From positions 1,054,009 to 1,118,008 of the forward strand of contig JAVTLE010000021.1 of the NCBI GenBank assembly GCA_033439295.1: 64,000 nucleotides of DNA, read 5' to 3'. Below are positions 12,278 through 23,800 of this stretch, in pieces. The notes under the pieces were generated by a model. That model made no database searches and was not told where the DNA came from. It saw only the letters and a program-made list of their open reading frames with translations. Each line of letters begins with the position of its first letter. Position 1 is the first letter of the stretch. Both the position numbers and the translations under genes were made by a program. The DNA is from Deuterostichococcus epilithicus. Taxonomy: Eukaryota > Chlorophyta > Trebouxiophyceae > Prasiolales > Stichococcaceae.

Positions 12278-13376
12278 ATGAGCGGCCTCCGACAAGCTCA
12301 GCGCCTCCTTTGGACAAGCGGCTTATCAACAGCGCAGCATTCCGGCTGCTGTGCGCCACTTGCATGCAGTGGCACGGCAGAGGCGCTGCTGGCACGCCTG
12401 GCGTCCAGCACTGGCTGCACCAGCAGCGGCCAGCAGCCGTACCCACCAGGGTTTCACAGCTCGCCCAGCGCGTGGCAGCCCGATCCTGCTGCACGGTCCT
12501 TCGCTTCCAGCACCGTTGCTGCAAGTGCCGATGGTGACGGTGCGGCTACAGCCGGCATGACCGACAGCGCCGCCGCGGACGACAGAGCGGCTGAGCAGTA
12601 TACGCAGATCGGAAAGATCACCAGCGGATATCAGGTGCTCGCATCTTGTCAGAAGTTCTCATACTAGGCTGCTGTGGTCGTTCCCCATGTCAAGCGGGTG
12701 GCCAGAGGGTGCAAGCAAGGTCGCTCGATTGTACGATGCAGGTGCCCAGGAAGCTTGCGTTTGCGGTCGTGGAGGTGGGACCCACGCAATTCAAGGTCTC
12801 CCAGGGCGACCTGATCGTGGCGGAGAAGCTCAGAGGCGTCGACGTGAACGACAAGATCTCACTGAACCGCGTGCTGATGCTCGGCTCGCCGCACGAAACC
12901 ATCATCGGGCGGCCGTTCATTTTGGAAGCGTCTGTCACAGCTGCAGTCGAGGTGAGAGCTGGCGAAGGTGGACTGCATGGTGCAACAGCGTGCATACAAT
13001 GCTTTGGTGCCGTATGGCGTGACATTTGACAGCTGGCGATGACATGTTTCCCTGGCGGTGCTCGCAGGAGCAATTCCAGGATGGCAAGGTGCTGATCTTC
13101 AAAAAACGGCGACGCAAGCACTCCAGGCGGCTCAACGGCCACCGCCAGGTAAGTCTTGGTACTTCATCGCTCTGCGCTTTTTTGACCAGTTGTGGCAACA
13201 CTGTAGTTGAGATTGATGCAGATTGCTTGTGCCTGCAGGAGCTGACCACGCTGCGAATCCTGGACATTGGCGGCATCGAGGCAGAGGCGCCGCAGGTGGA
13301 CAGGCAGAAGCCCGCGTGGTGGCAGTCTCGCAAGGCTGGGGCGAACGCAGAGGCGGCCGCTGCCGTCGCTGTGTGA
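12278..13376 (+). CDS. mitochondrial large-subunit ribosomal protein bL21m
   Basis: Component of the mitochondrial 50S subunit. Exons 12278-12634, 12742-12951, 13068-13148 and 13239-13376 are all phase 0 and give 261 residues. The first exon is a long Ser/Ala/Arg-rich presequence, as expected for organelle import. The mature part has the bL21 core (AFAVVEVGPTQFKVSQGD, ETIIGRP) and the basic segment VLIFKKRRRKHSRRLNGHRQ followed by ELTTLRILDIGGIE. This resembles the plant mitochondrial L21 (HES/NFD1 type) more than plastid L21. The C-terminus adds an Ala-rich tail. The start is the first ATG of the open exon and matches the presequence length. It shares a divergent promoter with U1-70K. Confidence 0.93.
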
Positions 13377-13816
13377 TGCTGTGAACGACTAGTGGAGCTC
13401 ATGAGCGGACCAAGTCACATCAAATTGGCTGGATGAAGCCTTCAATTGAGAGCGGAGGTGGATGTGTGGGACTGGCACAGCTCTGCGGCGCATGACCTTG
13501 CCGTGCTATCCCGGGACCCTCTGCGGCAAACTCCGCCGAAAGAGAGGGAAATAGGTTTCCCTGTCCCGACCGGGTTCCCAACTCCCAATCTGTCAAATGT
13601 AGTATAGCCAAATAGAGCACCGATTCCATCAGCCATCAGCCATCAGCCATCAGCCACTTCAGCCTTTATATCGTATGTCCCTTTCGAGCGCCCGCCCTGT
13701 GGCGCACATACCAAGCATAGCGTCAGGATAGTGTCGTAAGCGGCGATGCAGGCACTTTACCTGCAACACAATCCGACCTAGACGCTTCACTGCAGACTTC
13801 ACTGGTCCGCAGCACC
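13377..13816 (+). promoter_or_regulatory. intergenic region upstream of APS reductase
   Basis: This 440-bp gap follows bL21m. It holds a TATA-like stretch (TTTATATC, 13666-13673), about 150 bp before the APR start, and the CATCAGC repeat at 13627-13654. It also holds the bL21m 3' UTR. No other element was recognised. Confidence 0.4.
13627..13654. repeat. CATCAGC heptamer, four tandem copies
   Basis: Four perfect copies of CATCAGC lie directly upstream of the TATA-like stretch of the APS reductase gene. This could be a simple microsatellite or a repeated factor site. Confidence 0.7.
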
Positions 13817-16800
13817 ATGGCGGCGCTCACGGGATCGCCGGTGAGCCGTCACTCTGTACGGTGGCCTCGCTGCCTTCTGCGCTGTCCTCAACCGTGAAGG
13901 CTGGAGACGTACATCCTGCAGTCTCAGGTGCAATCATGATTCTAGACGTCTCCTGTCATTTCCTGCAGGTGTTGCTGTCTGCAGGAGCGCTGCACCAGCG
14001 GAAGGCACTGCAGCCACCAGCAGCCAGCAGGCTTTTGCAGCGACTGGCGCAGCCATGCGCGCTGGCGAGGCAGCCGCACTCTCGGTCGCCTGTGTCCTGC
14101 TCGGCGTCGGGACCGCAGGTGCGGTCGTGCTGTCGACTGGCTTGGTGCGCCCAGTGCGGATGCCGTTTGCAGCAGCGCCTGCTGCCTTGGTGACCTGCGG
14201 AGTCTGACACCTATCGTGCCACCCTAGGTGAACGTTGCAGCCGTTCAGGAGCAGCAGGCACAAGCCATCGACTGGGAGACCACAGCGAAGGAGCTGGATG
14301 CTAAGTCGCCGCTGGAGATCATGGATCATGTGAGTCGAGAGGGGCTTGCGCGTTGGCCTCATGCATGATCAACACCATGCATGCATGACTGAACTGCCTT
14401 GTTCGTTTCAGTGCGATTTCATGCTCTCACATGATCTGATGGTCACGAAGCATGCTTGACGGCGGTGGCGCAGGCACTGAAAACCTTCGGTGACGAGGTC
14501 GGCATCGCCTGGTCTGGCGCAGAGGATGTTGCGCTCGTCGAGTACGCGCACCTCACGGGCCGCCCCTACCGGGTTTTCAGGTGAGGTGTCACTGTTTGGT
14601 GTGGGTCCCAGCCAGGCATGCAACATGCACCAATTAGGGCTGGTCTGTGCGCCTCGTGGCCTTGACTTGTGTCACAAGCTGCGAGCGCAATCCGCTGGGT
14701 CCCACATTTTCTGGAGCAGCCTACACACTGGGTGTCATGCCACTGGTCGCGGCGCTACTGTGCTCTCACCAGGCTTGGGCACAGAGCTCGGGCGGTTCAG
14801 GTTGGTCGATCTCCCTCATGCAGCCTGGACACCGGGCGGCTCAACCCGGAGACGTACCGCGTGTTTGACGCGGTTGAGAAGCACTACGGCATCCGTATCG
14901 AGTACACATTCCCGGATGCGGACGAGACCAAGGAGCTGGTCCGCGAGAAGGGCATGTTCTCCTTCTATGAGGACGGCCACCAGGAGTGCTGCCGCGTCCG
15001 CAAGGTGCCACCACTTGCCTGCCGGGTCACCTTGGCCAGCCGGAGCGCAATGGGGCTGCAGCTGTTAGGATGCCACTGTGTAAAGGCGCATGCACATGCG
15101 CAGACATTGGGTGATACAAGCAACAGGCCTGAACGCGATGGTGGCTGCAGGTGCGGCCGCTGAGGAGGCAGCTGAAGGGCCTCAAGGCCTGGATCACCGG
15201 GCAGCGCAAGGACCAGAGCCCCGGGACGCGGGCGGCTGTCCCTGTGGTGCAGGTGAGCTGACTGCCTGACGATTGGCTGCTTTGCCGCAAGTCTGGGACG
15301 ACCCAGGCCTATTTACATTTGTTGTCAGTGTCATGAGCCTCAGCGATGCATCCCCGCATCGAATTCACAAAATAAAGTTGCAGACGCGACCGGCAGAACG
15401 GCTTTGTGGCAGCCTGTGCGGCCATGACAAAGTCGATGCTGGTCGACCAACCGAACACTGACATCGCAGGTCGACCCAGTGTTTGAGGGCCTGGACGGCG
15501 GCGAGGGCAGCCTGATCAAGTACAACCCGCTGTCCAACATGTCGTCGGCGGAGACCTGGAACTTCCTGCGCGTCATGGTGAGCAACTGCAGCAGACGCTG
15601 AATGATCGCCCAAGCTTCGCCTGCTGTTGCTTTTTCAATACGTGATTTTCGCAATGTTGCTCGCATGAGACCTGCTTGTCGACCAGCGAATGTGTTGCGC
15701 GTGCGTGAAGCCTGAGGAATACCGCGTCTGGCTGTGGCAGGGCGTGCCGACCAACGAGCTGCACCAGAACGGCTATGTGTCCATTGGCTGCGAGCCGTGC
15801 ACGCGGCCGGTGCTGCCAAACCAGCACGAGCGCGAGGGCCGCTGGTGGTGGGAGGTGCGTGCTTTGGATTCGCATCCCCTCAACCTGCCGCTCTGCGAAA
15901 GCCGCCTCCCAGCCGCAACACCTGCCGAGTGTGTCACTGCTCAAACACCAGCCTGTATCGACAAAGCATCGCCTGTCGATACGCCGCAGCATCTCCCGCC
16001 TCCCGCCTCCCGCCCATTTTGCGCCCTTGTAATTTAACGTCCTCCCCTCCTCTGTCCCACAGGACCAGACCGCCAAGGAGTGCGGTTTGCACTCGGGCAA
16101 CATCGTGTCATCGGCGGAGGCGCAGGCCGCTGGCGAGCAGGCCGACCTGTGGGCCTCCGGCGCAGTGGAGGCCCTTGACCACGACGCTCTGGCGCAGCTG
16201 GCGGACGGCGCCCGCGACAAGGACACTCTCGTCGTCCTGTATGCGCCCTGGTGCCAGTTCTCGCAGGTGGGCAGGGTCGCATCGACCCGGGCTGCAGGTG
16301 GCTCGCCGTTTTGGCGGAAGAAGCCGCAGCTAGCGCCTTGCTGTCAGCGCTGCTTGCCCGGCAGGCGGCGTGCTGGCGGCTGTGCGTGCATGCAGGCTGC
16401 ACCGCCCGCATGCAACAGGGCAGCACCGCACAGCCGATGGTCTCCTGCCCCCCAGTCATCTGATCCCAACCGACGCCTCCTGGCATTCGATTTGAACGTG
16501 CTATACTGCTGCAGGCTATGGAAGGCTCGTACGACGAGCTGGCGCAGCAGCTGCAGGGCTCGCATGTGCGCGTGGCCAAGTTCCAGGCGGACACAGACCG
16601 CGAGTTTGCGCAGGAGCGCTTTGGCCTCAAGACCTTCCCCACCATCGTCATGCTGCCCAAGACCACCAACCAGGTCAGATGAATGCAGGCATCACAACCC
16701 TGTTCTGAACCGTGCAGACCTGCCCCTGACCGGCGTGCCTGCCCCAGCTGGCGTAAACCCGCCTATGCGCCGCCTGTGCCTCCCTTCGCCCTGGCGCCGC

Positions 16801-16966
16801 TCCAGCCGCGGGGCTGCTGTTGCCGGACTGGAACGCTGTACTGGAGTGCCTGGAGGCTGATGGGAGATGGATCAACTTCCTTGACCCACAGGTGGTGCGA
16901 TACCCCAGCGAGCGGCGCGATGTTGACTCGCTGAAGATGTGGGTCAAGTCGGTTGCGGGCGCCTGA
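13817..16966 (+). CDS. plastid 5'-adenylylsulfate (APS) reductase with C-terminal thioredoxin-like domain
   Basis: Reduces APS to sulfite and AMP using thiol electrons; the committed step of sulfate assimilation in the plastid. Exons: 13817-13840, 13969-14118, 14228-14329, 14474-14580, 14824-15004, 15151-15252, 15470-15577, 15741-15854, 16063-16266, 16515-16673, 16892-16966, giving 441 residues. The first two exons encode a Ser/Arg/Gln-rich transit peptide. The reductase domain has [15 protein letters not shown] (PP-loop region) and [11 protein letters not shown]. The [4Fe-4S] cysteine pairs are present, ECCRVRK (C183, C184) and GCEPC (C275, C278), as is the catalytic KECGLH (C303). The C-terminal glutaredoxin-like domain runs from about residue 320 to the end, with [20 protein letters not shown] and the cis-Pro region [11 protein letters not shown]. 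The usual CPFC is CQFS here, so the resolving cysteine is replaced by Ser363. Length and domain order match the plant and green-algal enzymes. Confidence 0.95.
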
Positions 16967-17862
16967 TCTTCGCCTTCACCAAGGAACAGAGTCAGGCGTT
17001 TCGACCGCCGTGGGTGGGGCTGGAGTGCTGGCACACAGCGGGCGTCCTTGGTCACGCTTGGTCCAGGAGGGATGTGGACAGGACCCTGAGGGTCTGCGGC
17101 ATGGTGCACATGACCACGCAAAGACTGCAGTTTGGAAGGAAGGGTGTCGTTCGGTGTTTCAGGTCGAGTCTGACGGTCTGCAGTGAGCACATGTTGGGCA
17201 CAGCAGAGTGGTGCCTGAAGCAGAGACTCAGGCCCGCTGTGTCCACCTCGCTGTTCTGAAGTCCTTGTTTGCAACTTGGTTGGTCCTGGTCCTGTGCGTG
17301 CCGCCACTTACAGCACCTTCACCCTGGCCTCATCTAAATTGCCGTGCGGCTTCTCTCTAAGACAGAGGGGGGCAATATTCGGAACATTGCCGTTATCATA
17401 AGACAAGCCTCGCCTTGGTCTCATACTAATTGTTGCCGTGCCGGGTAGGGCTTCCTGCTGAGGCCATGCCAGCTGTACTAACACGAGTAATACCCGTACC
17501 TGGGCGAACAAATATCCTGACAGCGTGGTCAGACCGCTGTCAGACAGGTAATATCGTCGTGTGTGAGTCGCGTGCCGGCACACTAACATGCACGAGGCCG
17601 GGGACAAGGCAAGAGATAGGTTTTCAAGAGCCGTCAGGAAGGCCCCAAGGCGCTGTACCTGGACTTGACAGACTTTACCTGCAGCTGCACCTCTGCTTTT
17701 GGGGCCGACACAAACCTAAGCAGCCACACGGCCTGACGCAGCGCCAGCTAGATTGGCGGCTCGGCCCGGTGGCCCCTGCCGTGCCGGATAAGAAGCTTTA
17801 AAGCCGCTGTCGGCCGTGAGTTGCTCGGACTTCGCCGAGCGTGCCTGCCAACAGCCACCATC
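16967..17862 (+). promoter_or_regulatory. upstream region of the multicopper ferroxidase gene
   Basis: This 896-bp gap follows APR. A TTTAAA stretch (17797-17802) lies about 60 bp before the ferroxidase ATG and may act as a TATA element. Hexamers resembling the iron-response elements described for Chlamydomonas FOX1 occur: CACACG at 17725-17730 and, on the minus strand, CACACG (17558-17563) and CACGCG (17569-17574). Such hexamers are common by chance. No exon was recognised. Confidence 0.35.
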
Positions 17863-20800
17863 ATGTTTCATCGGGTGGCGCTCGTGGCGGCGCTTCTTGC
17901 ATGCGTCTCGTGCGTGCACGCATCGCGTGGCCTGCTGCAAGGTGGGTCCGACGCGCCTCTGGAGCTTCGGCGAGTGTCTGCTGTTCAATTTGTGGCATTC
18001 GCTTACCAGTTTTAGCTCGCTACGACGGCCTGGGTCAGATTCTCGCACCATTGCGTCAGGGGGCGCCCGCAGCAGATACAAGGCAGCTCAGGGACCCGCA
18101 TGCAATCCAGCTCCACTTTGCGTGTTCGTCCCGCTGGGCGCGGTGCCGCCACCCAATCCGCACCTGACCCACGGTTGCCACAGTCTTGGACGGCTAGTCG
18201 ACGCTCGCAGAAGTCTAGATGATGCTCGCGATCGGCAATGCAGATTACCACATCTCAGCGTGTGATGTCCCTGCATTCAAGGCCACATCTAGTCAGGGGC
18301 AGCGCTGTATGTTTGGGTGTTGCAGCTGTGTTGTAGACTTGCAACACCCACAGCGAGACCGATCACGAGCTGCACGTCGCCCATGTGACGTGGCGCATCC
18401 TTTGAAACCTCTGGGTCCTCTTTCTATTGTCTATTCTGCTAAACATTGTGGGCTGCGATCACAGTCAAGGCACATGCCAAAGCTTAGTCATTGCCCCTGC
18501 AGTTTGCCTCGAAGCGCCTGAGTGATAAGCAGCCTGCTGGACAGCCCATTAGGACAACTGAACAGGGGACCATGAGCATGCCGGTGCATCGATGCAGGGA
18601 CCAAGGCTGGCACCGTCCGCAAGTACTACATGGCCGCGAACCAGATCATCTGGGTCAGCCTTTATTTTGTACTGCGATCCAGAACTGCTTCGTCGCTGTG
18701 TGCACTTGTGTTGCAAGGACGTTGCAAGTACATGTGCTCCAAGGATCTTAATACTTACCAACACCACCTGTCGGTTTGAATCTGCAGGACTATGCGCCAA
18801 GCGGCGTGAATGTCTGCCAAGGCCGGAACTTCTCGAATGCGGAGAGCCTGTACTCGACCCAGACAAAGTACATCAAGGCTCAGTTCCAGCAGTACAGCGA
18901 TGCGCAGTTCACCACCCTAGTGGTGCGTTTGCATTGCAAAGTCTATGCATGCCACGCAGATGCTGCCCTCCTTGCAAGCGGTGCTGGCACCCCCTCATGG
19001 GCTTGACCACAGGTGTCTCGACTGAACCCTCATCTTGACTGAGCCGGCCCCTGCTGCGGCAGGCGCGACCGGCGGTCGAGGAGCACCACGGCATCATGGG
19101 GCCGCTGCTGCGCGCTGAGGTGGGCGACACCCTGGAGGTGCACGTGCTCAACAACTTGAGCTTCCCCATCAGCGTCGTCCCCGCCGGCCTCGCCTACAGC
19201 GCGAGCGTCGCCAACCTGGAGGCGGCGGCCGGGAAGACTGCTGTGTACACTTGGACCGTCCCCGAGGAGGTGGGCCCCCAACGCACCCGTGCGTGCTTGC
19301 GTGACTTCCCGCAAGCACAGGTAGCACACGAAACTCGTCACACCCGACTGACGCGTGTCCGACGGCGCACGGCGCACACATGCAGACCCATCTGCGGATG
19401 AGGCAGCGGACACTGCACCGGCGACGCAGCTGACCTGCAGAATGCCCACTGGTCATGGCCCAGATGCTCTCCTGGTGACCGCAGGCGGGCCCCTCAGCAG
19501 AGTCCAACAGCAGCTCCACAGTGTACCTGTACCGCTCGCTGGTGGACCAGCAGGCGCACGCCAACGCAGGCCTGTTCGGCCCCATCATTGTGACACGCGC
19601 CGGCGAGGCTCGCACCAACGGCAGCCCCAAGGGCGTTGACACCGAGCTGATCACCCTCTTTGAGGTGCGGCGGTGGCGTCGCGTGGTCACAGCGCTGAAA
19701 GCACACGTGTTGCAGCAGCAGTATGTCGATGCCTGGGTAACAGTCTGAAAGACCAGTATTGCAGCAGGCAGGCAGGCGGAGGCTGGCCAGCGCCAACTGA
19801 GATGTAAGAGTGCCAAGCAAGGAGAAAGTGTGGCAAGCTGCAGGTCATGGACGAGAGTAACACGCCCTTCAGCGCAGCAAGTGCCACTCGTTTCGGCGGC
19901 GCCGACGGCCAGAACGGCATCAGTGATGACGACTTTGGCGAGTCGCAGTTGAAGCACGCCATTAACGGTGAGCCACTGCTCTACAATCTGTTCGCCGGTG
20001 GTGTGCAGCTCTGCCACCATGAAACTGCTCTTCGTAACTGTTGAGGCTTCGTGTGTCCGGCTGGTCCTCGTCAGGATGCCTCGTGCAATGTGATCTCCTT
20101 CTCCTGCAGGCCGCATCTACTGTAACTTGGAGGGGCTCAATGCCACCACCGGCACCAGCACACGGTGGCACACAATCGTGCAGGTCAGCCGACGTTGCTC
20201 TCACCACTGCTAAGCTGTCCCTGGTGTCCAGCTCAGTCCACACCTTTGCAAATAGGATAGGAGCGCCGCGCAATCATGGAGGTAGTGCATCGGCTTCTGC
20301 CCTCAACGGCACAACTTGCCACTCTACAGGGTAATGAGGTGGACGTGCACAACGTGCACTGGCACGGCCTGGTGCTCAACTACGACGGCTCGCACGTGGA
20401 CCAGTTCAACATGCTGCCTGCCAAGGCCTACTCGGCAGAGCTCATCACCGACAACCCCGGCACCTGGCTGCTGCACTGTCACGTCAACAAGCACTTTAGT
20501 GCCGGCATGCAGGCGCGCCTGGCCTGCCGGCTGCCCGCTGCCACGCATGTCAGCCACGAGATTCTTGACTGCTGCATGACCACCTATTGCGCTGCGGCTC
20601 TGCCATCTCCGACATGCAGCACTGCGTGTACAGCCCAGTGTCACTTCCTCAAGCCTACTTACGACGTGCAGGCTTTCTACACAATTTACGGCCCGCTGGA
20701 GAGCAATTTCACAATGACGGGGGTCACCCGCACCTACTACATTCAGGTGCGGTTTCAGGATGCACCTGCAAAGCCATATTTCTCGTCATGAGTTTCAACG

Positions 20801-23800
20801 CTGCTGCAGCACCCTGTGCGCCTTGAGTCCATGTGGCTCAGCAAGCAATGCCATCTCCAGGCGCCTGCCACACCAGTGTTTTGTCACTGCTGATTTTATG
20901 GCTGCCGCGGCGATCTGACTGCCGGCCGCACAATCATCGTATCTGCTGGATCAGACATCTTTTTGTACGCTGTGCTCACAGGCCGAGGAGCAGAGTTGGA
21001 ACTACGTGCCGGTGGGCGGCAACATGTGCTCCGGCCGCAACACAACCTTCATTCCCGACGCCGAAGTTTTCCTCACCCCGTCGCCCGACCGCATCGGCCG
21101 CGTCAACATCAAGGCCCGCTACGTCGAGTACACCGACGATACCTTCACGACGCCCAAGGTGCAATGTCCGCGCCCGATTCTCTGAGATCCGAGCTGCGGC
21201 GGGCAGTGCCTGCTGCGCAGCAGCCTGTTGCAGACAGGCGAGCGCTGCGGTGTGTCCGTGCCAAGCTAAGGCTGCTGCTGAAGCTGGTCCCTTCTTGGGT
21301 CACCCTGGCCTTCAGGTAACGCCCTGACCTTCGCATTGCTCAGCCTGCGCTTTGCCTCTGATCGCAGGAGCGCACGGCAGCTGAGCGGCACCTGGGCCTG
21401 CTGGGCCCAGTCATCCGTGGCGAGGTCGGCGACACCATCCGGTGAGACACGACCTAAATTTAAAGCATATGTTTCAGTTTTGATCGTTCAGTCTTGCTTC
21501 CTTGTGCAGGGAGCACACAGGTCGAGGGCCTCCGATGTGCCCCTTCATGTTGTGATGCATGACAATGTAAGAGTATGAGATGTATGTGTATGCGGTGGCA
21601 GGGTGGTGTTCAAGAACCAGATCCGCTTCCCAACGACCATTCACGTCCACGGGCTGCTGTACAACAAGAGCTCGGAAGGCTCGCCCTACAACGATGGCAC
21701 CTCTGGTGCGCCTGGTGCCCATCTCCTGGACAGCCGCACCCGCCATGCCTCGGGTCTGAGCCAACAACGACCTGAGCAGCCCTGACTTGCATATCATCCT
21801 GTAGATTGTGAGTCAATGAGAGCCATTGGCTCCCAAGCCTCGACATGGCCTTGCGCCGAGCGTCTGAGTGTGCGGTGATCACGCAGGTGCCAACAAGGCG
21901 GACGATAATGTGCCGACAAATGAAACTCACACATACGTCTACCAAGTGCCTGAGCGCGCGGGTCCCGGCCCCGAGGAGCCCAGCAGCAAGATGTGGATGT
22001 GCGTTGGCTTCCCTATGACTTTGATGCACTGCTGCTGTGGCGCACTTGTTGGGCTCTGTGCAGCTCATCTGCACATATGTTGGGCAGGAGCATCTAAGAC
22101 GAAGCAGAGACGCTGCACCAGGATTGCTCAGGCCAATATCAGAACTGCCTTAGTCTGCCAGGATTTCAGAAGCTTGCAAATGCGGCTGCAGGTACCACTC
22201 GCACGCAGACGAGGCGGCAGATACATATGCCGGGTTGATGGGCGCCATCGTCATCTCCCGCCGCGGCTCCTCCCGCCCCGACGGCACCCCGACGGACATC
22301 GACCGGTGCGCCCGCTGGCGTCCGCTCTGCCATCAGAGCGCTCCTTTGGTCCGCCATGTCCAACGGCTGCTTGGCAGCCTTGATCACGCTGGAGCAAGCG
22401 CCTGGTGCTCTGTCGATGTGACACACACTGCGGCCTGAGCCGCTGTCTATCCCTGCACCCCCGAGTCGCAGCCCATCTACCTCATTCCTCCAACCTGTCG
22501 TTGCAGGGAGTTTGTGCTGTTCTTCTCGGTGATGGACGAGGCAGGCTCCTCGCTGTTTGTCGCCAACCTGAACAAGGCGCTGGGAGCCAACTATGTCGGC
22601 GCTGAGGGCCTCCCAGAGGTGCGCAACCTCGGCAAGCACCGGGCGGCGTCCCCTGCCTGCAGCCGTCCCATGCTCCCCTGCCTCCGCGTGCCTGCCCTGT
22701 GTTCACAAGACCAGCTCGTCCGGACAAACCTCTGACTGCGCGTTGACCACTGGGCCGCGCACAGCCTGCGGCACCCGTCTTCCTTGGTGGCAATGTGCTC
22801 AAGGCTCAATGACTCGTCACAAGCTTGTGCCCAGTTCAATGACTGCTGGCCTGCTGCCGTGCGTGCAGATCCACAGCAGCAACCCGGGCAACTCCGGCAA
22901 CAACAGCTATGGCGGCGATCTGCTGGGTGCAGACGGCATTCCGGAGAGCCTCACGGAGCTGGTGGCGGCGCAGAACCTGACGGACTTGGAAGAACTGCTG
23001 GCAGATGCCGAGTTTGAGGTGCGTGTCGACTCAGATTGACCGGCAGATCCCCTGAGCGCCATGCAGCCTGCGATTGACAGGTGCATTCCGTTGCACTCAT
23101 CTACCCTTTTCTCTCGGCATTAAACTGATATGGTTCTCAGCACAAGTTCCTCGGCTTGCGTGTGGCAGGAGTCCAACTTGAAGCACTCCATCAACGGCTA
23201 CATGTACTGCAACCTGCCGGGCCTGGAGGCGCGCCTCGGCCAGCGCGTCCGCTTCTACGTCATGTCCCTAGGCAGCGAGGTGTGCACCCTGCAGCGGCAA
23301 CCCTCGCTCATGGGCAGGTCTCGTCAACTTGAGGGATTGATTCCCAAAAGTGCTGCGCAGCTGGCGGGCTTTCCTGGCAGCGGCGCAACTGGCCTACGGT
23401 CACGCATAGGTTGCTGATTGGACCATGGCGCCGCCAGCACAGCAGCGCAGCAGCATGATTTCTCTTGAGGGGCGCCACTTTTCCTCGAGGGAGGTCGGCT
23501 GACCAGCAGAACGATGTCGGTGTCAACTGGTTTGCTTGTGCCTGTGGAAATGCAGGTGGACCTGCACACGCCCAATTTGGAGGCGGCCACCCTGGACTGG
23601 CAGGGCCAGGGCGAGAGCTCCCTTTTCTTCCTGCCGGGAAACATGGAGACAGCCGACACGCAGCTCACCGCCGAGGGGCGCTGGCTGTTCCGCTGCCGTG
23701 TCGCCGACCACGTGGGCGCTGGCATGGAGGTGAGAAACGACACGGTCCCTCGGTTGAAAGTCGGTCGTGGTGCTCAGCGACTGTCTACTATTGAAGGACT

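Noticed and set aside
18654-18787. Possible extra ferroxidase exon in the early introns
   Set aside because: The join IIW to DYAPSG follows the ceruloplasmin pattern with phase 0 at both ends; nothing in between adds conserved sequence.
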